23,989 nt of DNA from DATMBL01 sp035559295 (GTDB lineage Bacteria > Desulfobacterota > Binatia > UBA9968): assembly GCA_035559295.1 (NCBI GenBank), contig DATMBL010000109.1, positions 1-23,989 of the forward strand, given 5' to 3'. The notes beneath the pieces were generated by a model. The model saw only the letters and a program-made list of their open reading frames with translations, did not search any database and was not told the DNA's origin. The position numbers were made by a program, and so were the translations under genes. Within the stretch, counting starts at the first letter, position 1. Each line of letters begins with the position of its first letter. Below are positions 15,101-21,955 of this stretch, one piece after another.

Positions 15101-15534
15101 CCCTCGGTTCCCTCCACGCCCGCGTTTACAAACGCGGTATTGATTTCGAGGTTGCGCGGCAGGCGGCTAAAAAAATGGAGGGCGCCTCGGGCCAAGTCGA
15201 TGATCGAGGCGCGTCCGTCTTTCAGGCCGGCCAAGGTGACGAGCGTGTTCTGATCAAGACGAAGGACGGGCTGGTTGGTCAACTGAACATCGGCGCGGCT
15301 TCTATCGGCGACCTGAATGCGATCGCCGGGACAATAGGTGTCGTTCAACCGAGCCGGTTGCGGCTGAGCTTGGCCGGCCCGAAGCACAATCACATTGCCT
15401 TGCACCGACACCATTCTTGCGATCGGGGGATCGCACGGGGCCGCGGCATCCCCGGCCACAGGGAATAGCAACAAGGCAATGGCGCTTCCCCTTTGTGCAA
15501 CCGCAAGGAGCGTGGATTTAGCTCTCATCAGCAT
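12160..15534 (-). CDS. FecR-domain / TPR / outer-membrane beta-barrel protein
   Basis: 1124 residues. ATG 15534 and ATG 15528 are both possible starts; AAAGG lies just upstream and suits the second better. Residues 1-32 are a signal peptide. Residues about 40-195 are a FecR-type domain (VSVQGNVIVLRAG, GDRIQVADRSRADVQL, TAFVNAGVEGTEGLVQV). Residues about 228-510 contain roughly eight tetratricopeptide repeats of the AxxxxxxALELDPNN type. From about residue 640 to the end the sequence alternates as amphipathic beta strands, closing with GVTNLFDNKFRFFDLDFKNP, the usual ending of TonB-dependent receptor barrels, but the final residues are ALP and not an aromatic. I see no plug domain or TonB box. 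It may sense or bind an envelope ligand and scaffold proteins in the periplasm. The CHASE2 cyclase gene ends 198 bases upstream on the same strand. Confidence 0.85.
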   Translation of the reverse strand: MLMRAKSTLLAVAQRGSAIALLLFPVAGDAAAPCDPPIARMVSVQGNVIVLRAGQAQPQPARLNDTYCPGDRIQVADRSRADVQLTNQPVLRLDQNTLVTLAGLKDGRASIIDLARGALHFFSRLPRNLEINTAFVNAGVEGTEGLVQVETDRTFITIFDGRVVASNPLGSLALASGESALAVQGQALVLRVVVRPRDAVQWALYYPPVIYFRPDDFQGPEPWQAMVRNSLNAAMKGDYQAAFEAIKGVPPDVNDPRFFAYRASLLLGVGRVDEAAPDLERALKLNPNYGAALALQSIVAVVQNDKDRALELAQKATADPKSASAFIALSYAQQANFDLEGARTSVQQAVELDPNNALAWARLAELHLSFAELDRALEAAQKAVSLDPNLSRTQMVLGFAHLLRVEIDQAQRAFIRAIELDQADSLSRLGLGLARIRESNFEEGRKEIEIAASLDPNNSIIRSYLGKAYYEEKRTGLDEREYSIAKELDPKDPTPWFYSAIQKQTTNRPVEALQEMERAIELNDNRAVYRSQLLLDSDLAARSASLARIYSDLGFQSLALVEGWKSVNTDPTNFSAHRFLADSYAILPRHEIARVSELLQSQLLQPLNMTPIQPHLAESNLFLISAQGPTGLSFNEFNPLFNRDGLTFQTSGLAGEDGTYGGEGVLAGIYKKASFSLGGFHFRTDGFRTNSDQRDNIANAFLQFQLSPRTSIQGEYRYRNVETGDLRLRFFPQDFAADQRDKEERHTYRFGVRHDFSPRSVLLGSIMHSEVDFENNFAFFDQHRPESATSSEFQHLFRAPAFNLVSGLGYFKTDGKIDQTLILPPPIGPTRLPRIGTDLKHTNVYLYLHLNAVRNVTFTLGASGDFTDGESPDVSGNRQFNPKFGITWNPLPNTTLRAAAFRTLKRTLITDQTLEPTQVAGFNQFFDDANGTRAWRYGAAIDRKFTRTLFGGVEFSKRDVKATSVVADATGEFVVQREDADEYLGRAYLFWTPHRWLALRTEYMFERFESEGLTDLPIKADTHRVPLGISFFHPSGWSFLLKGTYWNQDGRFFRTGTGIFQSGRENFWVVDAGLNYRLPKRYGFITVGVTNLFDNKFRFFDLDFKNPAIRPDRMFFTRITLALP

Positions 15535-15559
15535 GTGCCTTTAGCGGCACAGGGATGAG

Positions 15560-15589
15560 GCTATGCGCACGTTTTACTTTACGTGTCAA
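15560..15589 (-). promoter_or_regulatory. Candidate promoter of the FecR-TPR-barrel gene
   Basis: On the minus strand TTGACA (15584-15589) is an exact -35 box, followed after 18 bases by CATAGC (15560-15565), a weak -10 match. The predicted start lies about 20-25 bases ahead of the ATG at 15534. The -35 is convincing and the -10 is not, so an activator or an alternative -10 may be involved. The rest of 15535-15732 shows no gene. Confidence 0.4.
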
Positions 15590-15732
15590 CTCCTCAATGC
15601 CAAATGTATGTGTCGTTATCATCCTTAAGTCGTATATTGGCGAGGAGAGAGAAGTGGGGGTGAGGGAGGTGCCGCAACTTCAGGACGGCTGGTGTAAACG
15701 TCAGCTAGCAGACGCAAACAAACTCGAACGAT

Positions 15733-17991
15733 CTATTTCTCTTCCAGGGCGATCACACCGTCCCACGTCGCCTCAGGCGGACTGTTTTCGTATTTTTTGC
15801 AGAGCCTTAAATAAAATCTGGCGGGCCCTTCGGTGTCGGGCATTTGGCTCACGCGATGGAATTTTTCTCGCGCTTCGCTCCATGACCCGCGTTTAAATGC
15901 GTCGAGCGCATCGGCAAAGAGCTCGCGGGAACTCCCTTCAGTTTCACCGCGATCCTGCGTCGTGCCCAGCAACTGGTAAACGCCGACCGGCTGCGCCTTA
16001 CCTTTGAGCATGAACTTACCTAACTCGAGGGCGACGAAACCTTCGAGGTTAGCGATACTTTCCTCCGTTACCAGCACTTCTGTTCCCAAATGCTTGTTGA
16101 GGCCTTCCATCCGGGAGGCGGTATTGACGGTATCGCCGGTCGGTCCGTATTCATAGTGATCGCCGGCGCCGATATTGCCGAGAAAGATCTGCCCTGAATG
16201 CACGCCGACGCGCGTGGGAAGGTGAAGGTTTTCGACCGTGCTATTGAAACGGTGCACGGCTTTCGCGACATCGAGCGCCGCCAAGCAGGCTTGCCGCCGG
16301 AGTTCGTCGTTCGGTCGAGGCGCCTTCCAGATCGCCAAGAACGAGTCGCCTTTCAGGTTGACTACCATGCCTCCGTGTCGCTTCACCGGCTCGAAAGTGG
16401 CTTCGAAATAGTTGTGCATGAGATCGCTCAGCTGCTGGGGCGTCATCTTCTCCGAAAGTGTCGTGTAGCCGGCCACGTCAGCAAACAAGCACGCGCCGTA
16501 GACCATCTCGCCGCTCTGTTTCAGATCGACGATATTGCGCGCGAGTTGATCGACAATGTCGTCGGGTACGTAGTAGGCGAGTGCTTTTCTGAGCCGCTGG
16601 CGCTCTTTGTTGGTCTCAACATAGTTCCACAGCACTCCGCCGACGAATCCCACAGGCCCTTGAACGAACAAGGGGATGACAATGGGATACCAGGTTCCGC
16701 CGGTTGCGAAACGCCAATGAGCCGCAAGGAGATACAAACCGCTTAAAAGGGCGATCGTCAATGCGCTGCCGGCGACCGACAAGGACCTCCCGATAACGCC
16801 GGCGAGGACACCCCATAACACGATCAGCGCGAGATAGGCATGGGATCCGATCGGGTCTACGGGCTTATCTTCGAGCAGGTTGAGAAACGCGGTCGCGGCG
16901 ATCTCCACGCCTCCAATGAAGACTCCGTTCGCTTGAGAAAATACCGTGTAGAAGCTGTCTTTACGCTCGGCCAAGATCCGTTCCGACAGGCCGACGAATA
17001 CGGCCTTACCTTTGAGATCCAAAGATTCACCCGTCCCGTTGCCTTCCCCGAATTGCAGCGCGCGGTAGTAAGGCATCGTGGTTACGGTATGCGGCGGGCC
17101 ATAGTAGTTTACGTACCTCCGGTTGGAGCCGCCGTATAACTTGACCAGCGTAGTAAGCAACCGCTTGTCTTTGCGATCGATCGTTTCCGATTGTTGGATC
17201 TCGGTGAGCATAGCGGCGGAGAGCGCCGGGTCGCTGTCGAAGATGTCTTTGATCCCGCGCATCACCGAGGCAACGTTTCTGGTCCTGATCGCGGCGTCCA
17301 GATCCGACGGCAGCTTGCCGGCGACGTGCGGACGCACCTTTTCCAAAAGCCGAACGAAATCACCAAAGACCTGCTTCAGAAAGAGCTGATAGGCAACCAC
17401 CGGAAACGTCGGCGGGGGCGCCAATGCTCCCTCGCTTTGAAAGGTCCAGTACTGATTGACCTTGAACGGAATCCGCGGCAGAACGAACGGCGCGGTGGCC
17501 GCGGCAGACTCGGCCAGAAGGGGAAGCGGCTTTACGATGCGGACGATACTGTGCTCAGCCGCGAACGCTCCCTCACTCGGGGAAACCGCTACTTCTCTCG
17601 CAGTCATCGGGTCGCTGAGAATTACGTTTCCCGCTTGGCTGATCGCCCGCGCGAAGAACTTGTCGTCCTCGGCTACCCGAGGCTCGAGGAAATGAACGTC
17701 AAACGTGACGACCGCAGCACCGGATCTAGACAGGATCTCGACCAGGCGGGCATGCAACGACCTTGGCCACTTGTCGGGATTCTCCGGTATGTTCAGCCGA
17801 TCGGCCGACTCTTTATCGATGCTGATAACGACCGCTTCGGAGGGCGCGCTTCTGGGGCCTCGCAGCTTGAACAGCAGGCCCAGTCCGATATCTTCTTCCA
17901 GTTCGTGGCAAAGCTGGACAAAGCTTAAGACGATCCCAACGCAGGCCACCAGCAATCCGAATGGGAGCGCTTTGATCGCGCGGGAAAGCAT
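15733..17991 (-). CDS. CHASE2-sensor class III adenylate/guanylate cyclase
   Basis: 752 residues. One membrane helix (about 9-28) leads into an extracytoplasmic CHASE2 domain (about 35-380, with SEAVVISIDKESADRL and AAVVTFDVHFLEP typical of its start), then about three membrane helices (385-455), and a cytoplasmic class III cyclase domain (about 490-675). Metal-binding D505 (LFADVAGYT) and D549 (LKGDSF) and transition-state N623 and R627 (GDTVNTASR) are present, so catalysis is likely. The base-selecting positions normally Lys and Asp/Thr are N545 and G616, so cAMP versus cGMP cannot be assigned. A short TPR-like helical tail (about 688-735) ends the protein. It senses a periplasmic signal and makes a cyclic nucleotide; the FecR-TPR-barrel gene follows downstream, the cNMP-binding permease lies 112 bases upstream. 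Confidence 0.92.
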   Translation of the reverse strand: MLSRAIKALPFGLLVACVGIVLSFVQLCHELEEDIGLGLLFKLRGPRSAPSEAVVISIDKESADRLNIPENPDKWPRSLHARLVEILSRSGAAVVTFDVHFLEPRVAEDDKFFARAISQAGNVILSDPMTAREVAVSPSEGAFAAEHSIVRIVKPLPLLAESAAATAPFVLPRIPFKVNQYWTFQSEGALAPPPTFPVVAYQLFLKQVFGDFVRLLEKVRPHVAGKLPSDLDAAIRTRNVASVMRGIKDIFDSDPALSAAMLTEIQQSETIDRKDKRLLTTLVKLYGGSNRRYVNYYGPPHTVTTMPYYRALQFGEGNGTGESLDLKGKAVFVGLSERILAERKDSFYTVFSQANGVFIGGVEIAATAFLNLLEDKPVDPIGSHAYLALIVLWGVLAGVIGRSLSVAGSALTIALLSGLYLLAAHWRFATGGTWYPIVIPLFVQGPVGFVGGVLWNYVETNKERQRLRKALAYYVPDDIVDQLARNIVDLKQSGEMVYGACLFADVAGYTTLSEKMTPQQLSDLMHNYFEATFEPVKRHGGMVVNLKGDSFLAIWKAPRPNDELRRQACLAALDVAKAVHRFNSTVENLHLPTRVGVHSGQIFLGNIGAGDHYEYGPTGDTVNTASRMEGLNKHLGTEVLVTEESIANLEGFVALELGKFMLKGKAQPVGVYQLLGTTQDRGETEGSSRELFADALDAFKRGSWSEAREKFHRVSQMPDTEGPARFYLRLCKKYENSPPEATWDGVIALEEK

Positions 17992-18103
17992 CGATGAGTC
18001 CCAGCCGGGCTACGGAGATCCGATCTCGGAGCCCGAAGAATACTCCTCTTACCGCCGGACGCATAGACCGTCAAGCTTGTTTAAGGATCAGTAGCGGTAC
18101 GGG

Positions 18104-20767
18104 CTAGCCCATTAGGCCGAGAAATCGCCAGTAGGGAATTGCTGCGATCAAAGCGAGAATGTACGCAACGGCATAAACAGGATTGATCCAGCGCATCAGC
18201 GCATAGTCGAATCCCTTACCTTCGGTCGTAGCGTAGGCGAGCGTGTGCCAGTCGACTTGGAACGGGAAAAACCACACTTCCGAGGCGACCAGGATAATCA
18301 TCGCCATGATCCATGGATTGATCCCCATGTCGGGCGCCAGAGGCAACAGAGCGACCGAGAGCGTCACAACCGTTAAAAAGCTCGTAAAGACCAGTTTCAA
18401 CGCGTAAGCTGCGAGCCCGATGATGACGAACGATACGGCGGGGGTATCGAAAAAGGGAACCAAGACCGGCTCGATGAAGCCGACCAACCACTGGTCGATT
18501 TTAGCGCGCGTGAGAAGCGTCGGTATGCTCAAAGTCGCGCCCATGTACACCAGCAGCTCCCAGTCAATCGCCTTCTTGAGCATGCCCCAACCCAGCACTC
18601 CGGTATTGACCAACACACAAAGCGCCAGAAGCGAAACCCATGCGCCGTCGATGCCGTGATATGAAATCGTCAGCCATCCGGCCATGGTCACGCCCAACAC
18701 AACCGCGGTGATCCATTCTTTCGCCGACAACGGCCCAAGAACTTCGAGTTGATTCTGAACGAGCTTGTACGAAACTCTCGCCGGGGTATCCGGGCGGTAA
18801 AGGATGTTGACGGCCAGCAGCACGGGCACGATCACCACCAGAGTCATGGGAAGGGCGGCGAGAAACCAGTAACCCCAGGTGAATTGCCCTCGAACGTCGT
18901 CTGGAAGGAGGCCCCAGGCGATCAGGCTCGTGGTCGAACCGGTGAGGAAGAGAAAGCCGAGCTGCCCGAGGCCGAGAAAACTCGCAACAAACAGGCCTGT
19001 CGAGGCTTTCGAAGGCGTTTTGTATCCGAGACTTTCAGAAAGATTCACCAGCATCTGGCTGATGATCGCCGTGCGAGCGCTTTGTTGAGGAATCAAAGCC
19101 ATCACCACCACGCCCATAAAGCCGAGAGCGACGACCTGCCAGTGATAATTCAGGGGAAAAAAGCGCACGAGCTGGAGCGAAAGACGGTAAAACAGGCCGG
19201 AGCTCGTCATTGCAGCTCCCAGCCCGAGCACGCCGAGTGTCATAAACCAGGTGGTGCTGGCGAAACCGCCCAGAACCTGCTCCGGGGAGCTCAAGCCGGT
19301 GAGTATCGTCGCGAGCGCGAAAATCAGCGCAACGCCATAGTCGGGAAACACCCAGAACATCCAATAAATGACAGTTAGCGAAAGCAGGCCGAGTTGTTTG
19401 GTGGATGCGGGATCGAGGCCGATTTCGGGATTGCCGAACCACAAGTAGGCGCAGACGCCGAGACCCAGGATGCCGCCAAACCACTTGCCCAGAGACGGTG
19501 CGCGGTACACGTTTCCCAAGAGAGACAGGACTCGGCTCCGGGCCTTTGGGCGGCCTGCGATTTCCGGCGCCGCGAGCGCCGGTTCGTGATGCCTGCCGGG
19601 CTCGCGATAGAGACGCTCGGCATCGCCGGGAAGCGCCGTGGCATCGTGTTCGAGCAGCGTGACCGCGGCGCGAAGGCAGTTAAGCGCCTGAGCGTAATCC
19701 CTTTTTTGCGCGAACAGATCGGCCATTTTCCGGTAGCGGGCGACGGCGTCGGGCTCTTCGGTCCCGGAAACCTTTTGCAGCAGAATTTCCCTATACGCGC
19801 CGATGGCGGGCTCGAAATCTCCTGTTCGCGCGAGCGCGTCGGCGTGCAAATGTAGCAGCCGCGGGTCGGAGTAAAAGGAGTCTCTGGGAATCCGCTTGAG
19901 CACGTCCCGCAGGAAAGCTCCGGATCCATTGAGCATCTCTTCTTTGTGCGCGACGAGCAGGCGTGTCGCCCCTGGCCAGTCTTGAGCCTCGACGGCGTGA
20001 CGCGCCGCTTCTTCCCAGCTCTCAAGCCCTTCGTAGATCGCCGCGAGCCGCGCGTGCAGGTTCTGCTTCGCTTCCCCTCCCTCGAGCGCGACGAGTTTGG
20101 CAATGAGAAAATCTCTAAAAAGTTGTTGCAGCTCGAAGGTGCCGGTATCGACACGACGGATGAGTGGGAGATCGCTTTTTTCCAGCGCGAGAAGGAACTC
20201 CGGCGCTCTTTCGAGACCGAGTAGGGCAATGATCTTGAGGTCGATCGTACTCAATAGCGCAACTCGCCGAAGAAATTTTTGTTCCTCGGGCGGTCGCGAG
20301 GCGTAGAACTCCTCGGCGAGCGCGTTGAACGCGTCGCGGCTTTGAGAATACTGGCGGTCCAAGCGTGAAAGCCGCTGGCTCAGGGCAGCGCAGAAGTGGA
20401 GCAGCCAAGTGGGATGTTTCTCAATCAGCTCGCGCCAATCTTCGAGGCTGAGACGCCACACCGACGTGTCCTTGAGGGTAACGATACTCGCGGAGCGAGG
20501 CTCGCCCGTGAGCAGTGCCATCTCGCCGAACCAGTCTCGGGGACCCAAGACCGCCATCACTTCGGCTTTCGCCCCCGACTGCAAGACGACCTGAACGGCG
20601 CCGTTTTCTATCAAGTAAAACGAGTCTCCCCGGTCGCCCTGGGAGAATATCGTCGTGTTGGCGGGGAAAAATTTCTCCTCGAGTTTTCCGAGGATCTTCG
20701 CGATTTCTTCGCGCGAGAGTCCGGAAAAGAGCGGAATGCTCCTCAGGGTTTCAGTTAAATCGGACAT
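18104..20767 (-). CDS. Cyclic-nucleotide-binding / MalT-like helical / SLC13-type permease fusion
   Basis: 887 residues. Residues about 10-130 form a CRP-type cyclic-nucleotide-binding domain with a good phosphate-binding cassette, F80-G-E82-M-A-L-L ... P90-R91-S-A-S, retaining the key Glu and Arg. Residues about 145-410 are helical; LEKSDLPLIRRVDTGTFEL followed by QQLFRDFL resembles the winged-helix segment of MalT-type ATPases, and the next part looks like tetratricopeptide helices. Residues about 430-887 have some eleven or more membrane helices in the arrangement of SLC13/DASS ion-coupled carboxylate or sulfate permeases. The SNT signature of this family reads STT in TGSTTSLIAWGLLP, so the substrate is unclear. 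The layout suggests a transporter gated by cAMP or cGMP, placed directly upstream of the CHASE2 cyclase on the same strand. No good Shine-Dalgarno precedes the ATG. Confidence 0.88.
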   Translation of the reverse strand: MSDLTETLRSIPLFSGLSREEIAKILGKLEEKFFPANTTIFSQGDRGDSFYLIENGAVQVVLQSGAKAEVMAVLGPRDWFGEMALLTGEPRSASIVTLKDTSVWRLSLEDWRELIEKHPTWLLHFCAALSQRLSRLDRQYSQSRDAFNALAEEFYASRPPEEQKFLRRVALLSTIDLKIIALLGLERAPEFLLALEKSDLPLIRRVDTGTFELQQLFRDFLIAKLVALEGGEAKQNLHARLAAIYEGLESWEEAARHAVEAQDWPGATRLLVAHKEEMLNGSGAFLRDVLKRIPRDSFYSDPRLLHLHADALARTGDFEPAIGAYREILLQKVSGTEEPDAVARYRKMADLFAQKRDYAQALNCLRAAVTLLEHDATALPGDAERLYREPGRHHEPALAAPEIAGRPKARSRVLSLLGNVYRAPSLGKWFGGILGLGVCAYLWFGNPEIGLDPASTKQLGLLSLTVIYWMFWVFPDYGVALIFALATILTGLSSPEQVLGGFASTTWFMTLGVLGLGAAMTSSGLFYRLSLQLVRFFPLNYHWQVVALGFMGVVVMALIPQQSARTAIISQMLVNLSESLGYKTPSKASTGLFVASFLGLGQLGFLFLTGSTTSLIAWGLLPDDVRGQFTWGYWFLAALPMTLVVIVPVLLAVNILYRPDTPARVSYKLVQNQLEVLGPLSAKEWITAVVLGVTMAGWLTISYHGIDGAWVSLLALCVLVNTGVLGWGMLKKAIDWELLVYMGATLSIPTLLTRAKIDQWLVGFIEPVLVPFFDTPAVSFVIIGLAAYALKLVFTSFLTVVTLSVALLPLAPDMGINPWIMAMIILVASEVWFFPFQVDWHTLAYATTEGKGFDYALMRWINPVYAVAYILALIAAIPYWRFLGLMG

Positions 20768-20843
20768 CGCGAGCGTCGGGAGAGCGCCGTGACGTACCTA
20801 CGCGGCGCAGGACAGCCGCAACCAATAAGAACGGAGATGTTTC

Positions 20844-20930
20844 GCGCAAAGCTCGCCAAGTTAAAAAATTCAATCTATCGGGGACCGGGTCGGGAGGCTT
20901 TGCGCCCTTGGCGCGCTTGGCGCGAGACAG
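20844..20930. repeat. Imperfect inverted repeat of GCAAAG / GCCAAG words
   Basis: In the 264-base gap 20768-21031 GCGCAAAGC (20844-20852) is perfectly inverted as GCTTTGCGC (20897-20905). GCCAAG follows the left arm and CTTGGC occurs twice after the right arm (CCCTTGGCGCGCTTGGCGCG). The design of short phased CTTTGCGC/CTTGGCGC words is that of a dispersed intergenic repeat. I see no gene or clear promoter in the rest of this gap. Confidence 0.5.
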
Positions 20931-21031
20931 TCTTATCTTTCGAACATCTGGCAGCATGAAGATTTCGCGCAGCTTGCGAACCGGTGTTACAGGGCGGCGC
21001 AGGCGCTGAACCTTTGCGCGGCAGCTTTGAG

Positions 21032-21955
21032 TCATGGGAGGTCGATCGTCATTCCCTCGTATGCCGCGGCGGCGTTGAACTGTTTACGGGCGCGTTGTTC
21101 GATGGCGCGCAGGGCGCGGTCATCGCGTGTCGGCTCGTGATGGAATAGGATCAGCCGCTTAACGGCCGCGGCTTTCGCGACCGCGATCGCGTTATCGACC
21201 GTGCTGTGGCCCCAGCCGCGGCGAGGTTTTGACCGCGAAATGTACTCCGACTGCACGTATTGCGCGTCATGGATGAGGAGGTCCGCTCCACGGGCAAACT
21301 CGATGACATCGGGGTAGCCGCCTTCCTGCTGTTCGATATCGGTGGCGTAGACCACCGCCGCGTTGCGGTACGTGACGCGGTAAAGCAGCACCCCGCTCCG
21401 CGGATGGGCGTCACTTTTGTGAGTGTCGATGATGACGGTGTCATCCGGCGGCGTCCTCCAGGATCGACCCCGCTCGACGACGGGGCTCGCCCGCGCGCCG
21501 TCGAGCCAGATGCGTTCGTCGCCGTCGAGCGAGTGTATTGCCGTCTCGGCCTTAAAGTCTTCGAGCCCGATCGGGAAAAAGCGGCTGTCCATGGCCGTCT
21601 CGAGGATCGATTTTAACGGAATGCTCGCCGACTGGGGGCCGAGGATAGCCAGTGTGGTTGTCTCTTTCAGCAGAGGCTCAAAAAAGTAAAGTCCGATGAG
21701 ATGGTCGTGATGCGTATGACTGAGGAAGACGCAGAGATGAAGGCCTGACTTATGCCGCTGCAGGAGCCGCTTTCCCAAAGGGATAATGCCGGTTCCGGCA
21801 TCAAAAATCAGATAACGACCTCCGGCCTCGATCTCGACGCAGGAGGTGTGACCGCCGAATCGCAGTTTATCCGCGCTGGAAACGGGATAGCTCCCACGTA
21901 CGCCCCAAAACGTTACCCGAAAGCGCGACCCGTTTCGGTTGCTACGTGTCTTCAT
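21032..21955 (-). CDS. Metallo-beta-lactamase-fold hydrolase, possible phosphodiesterase
   Basis: 307 residues. WGVRGSYPVSS and RFGGHTSCVEI at the N-terminus, the metal motif H80-T-H82-H-D84-H85 (SHTHHDHLIG), ATDIEQ, LIHDAQY, GHST and FHHEP place it in the PhnP/RNase-Z-like branch of the metallo-beta-lactamase fold (COG1235 type), with a complete two-metal site. Members cleave phosphodiesters or related esters in the cytoplasm; there is no signal peptide. Its ATG lies inside the end of the receiver-cyclase gene (14-base overlap), so the two are translationally coupled. That coupling makes degradation of the cyclase product a reasonable guess; class II cyclic-nucleotide phosphodiesterases share the HxHxDH core. 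The sequence alone does not prove this substrate. Confidence 0.88.
   Translation of the reverse strand: MKTRSNRNGSRFRVTFWGVRGSYPVSSADKLRFGGHTSCVEIEAGGRYLIFDAGTGIIPLGKRLLQRHKSGLHLCVFLSHTHHDHLIGLYFFEPLLKETTTLAILGPQSASIPLKSILETAMDSRFFPIGLEDFKAETAIHSLDGDERIWLDGARASPVVERGRSWRTPPDDTVIIDTHKSDAHPRSGVLLYRVTYRNAAVVYATDIEQQEGGYPDVIEFARGADLLIHDAQYVQSEYISRSKPRRGWGHSTVDNAIAVAKAAAVKRLILFHHEPTRDDRALRAIEQRARKQFNAAAAYEGMTIDLP

Noticed and set aside
14815..15468. Plus-strand open frame of 217 codons opposite the FecR domain
   Set aside because: Antisense to well-supported FecR-domain coding sequence; no start signals and no recognisable motif.
18749..19378. Long open frame on the plus strand opposite the permease fusion
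   Set aside because: It is antisense to a clear 887-residue protein, has biased polar composition typical of shadow frames in GC-rich DNA, and has no ribosome binding site or family resemblance.
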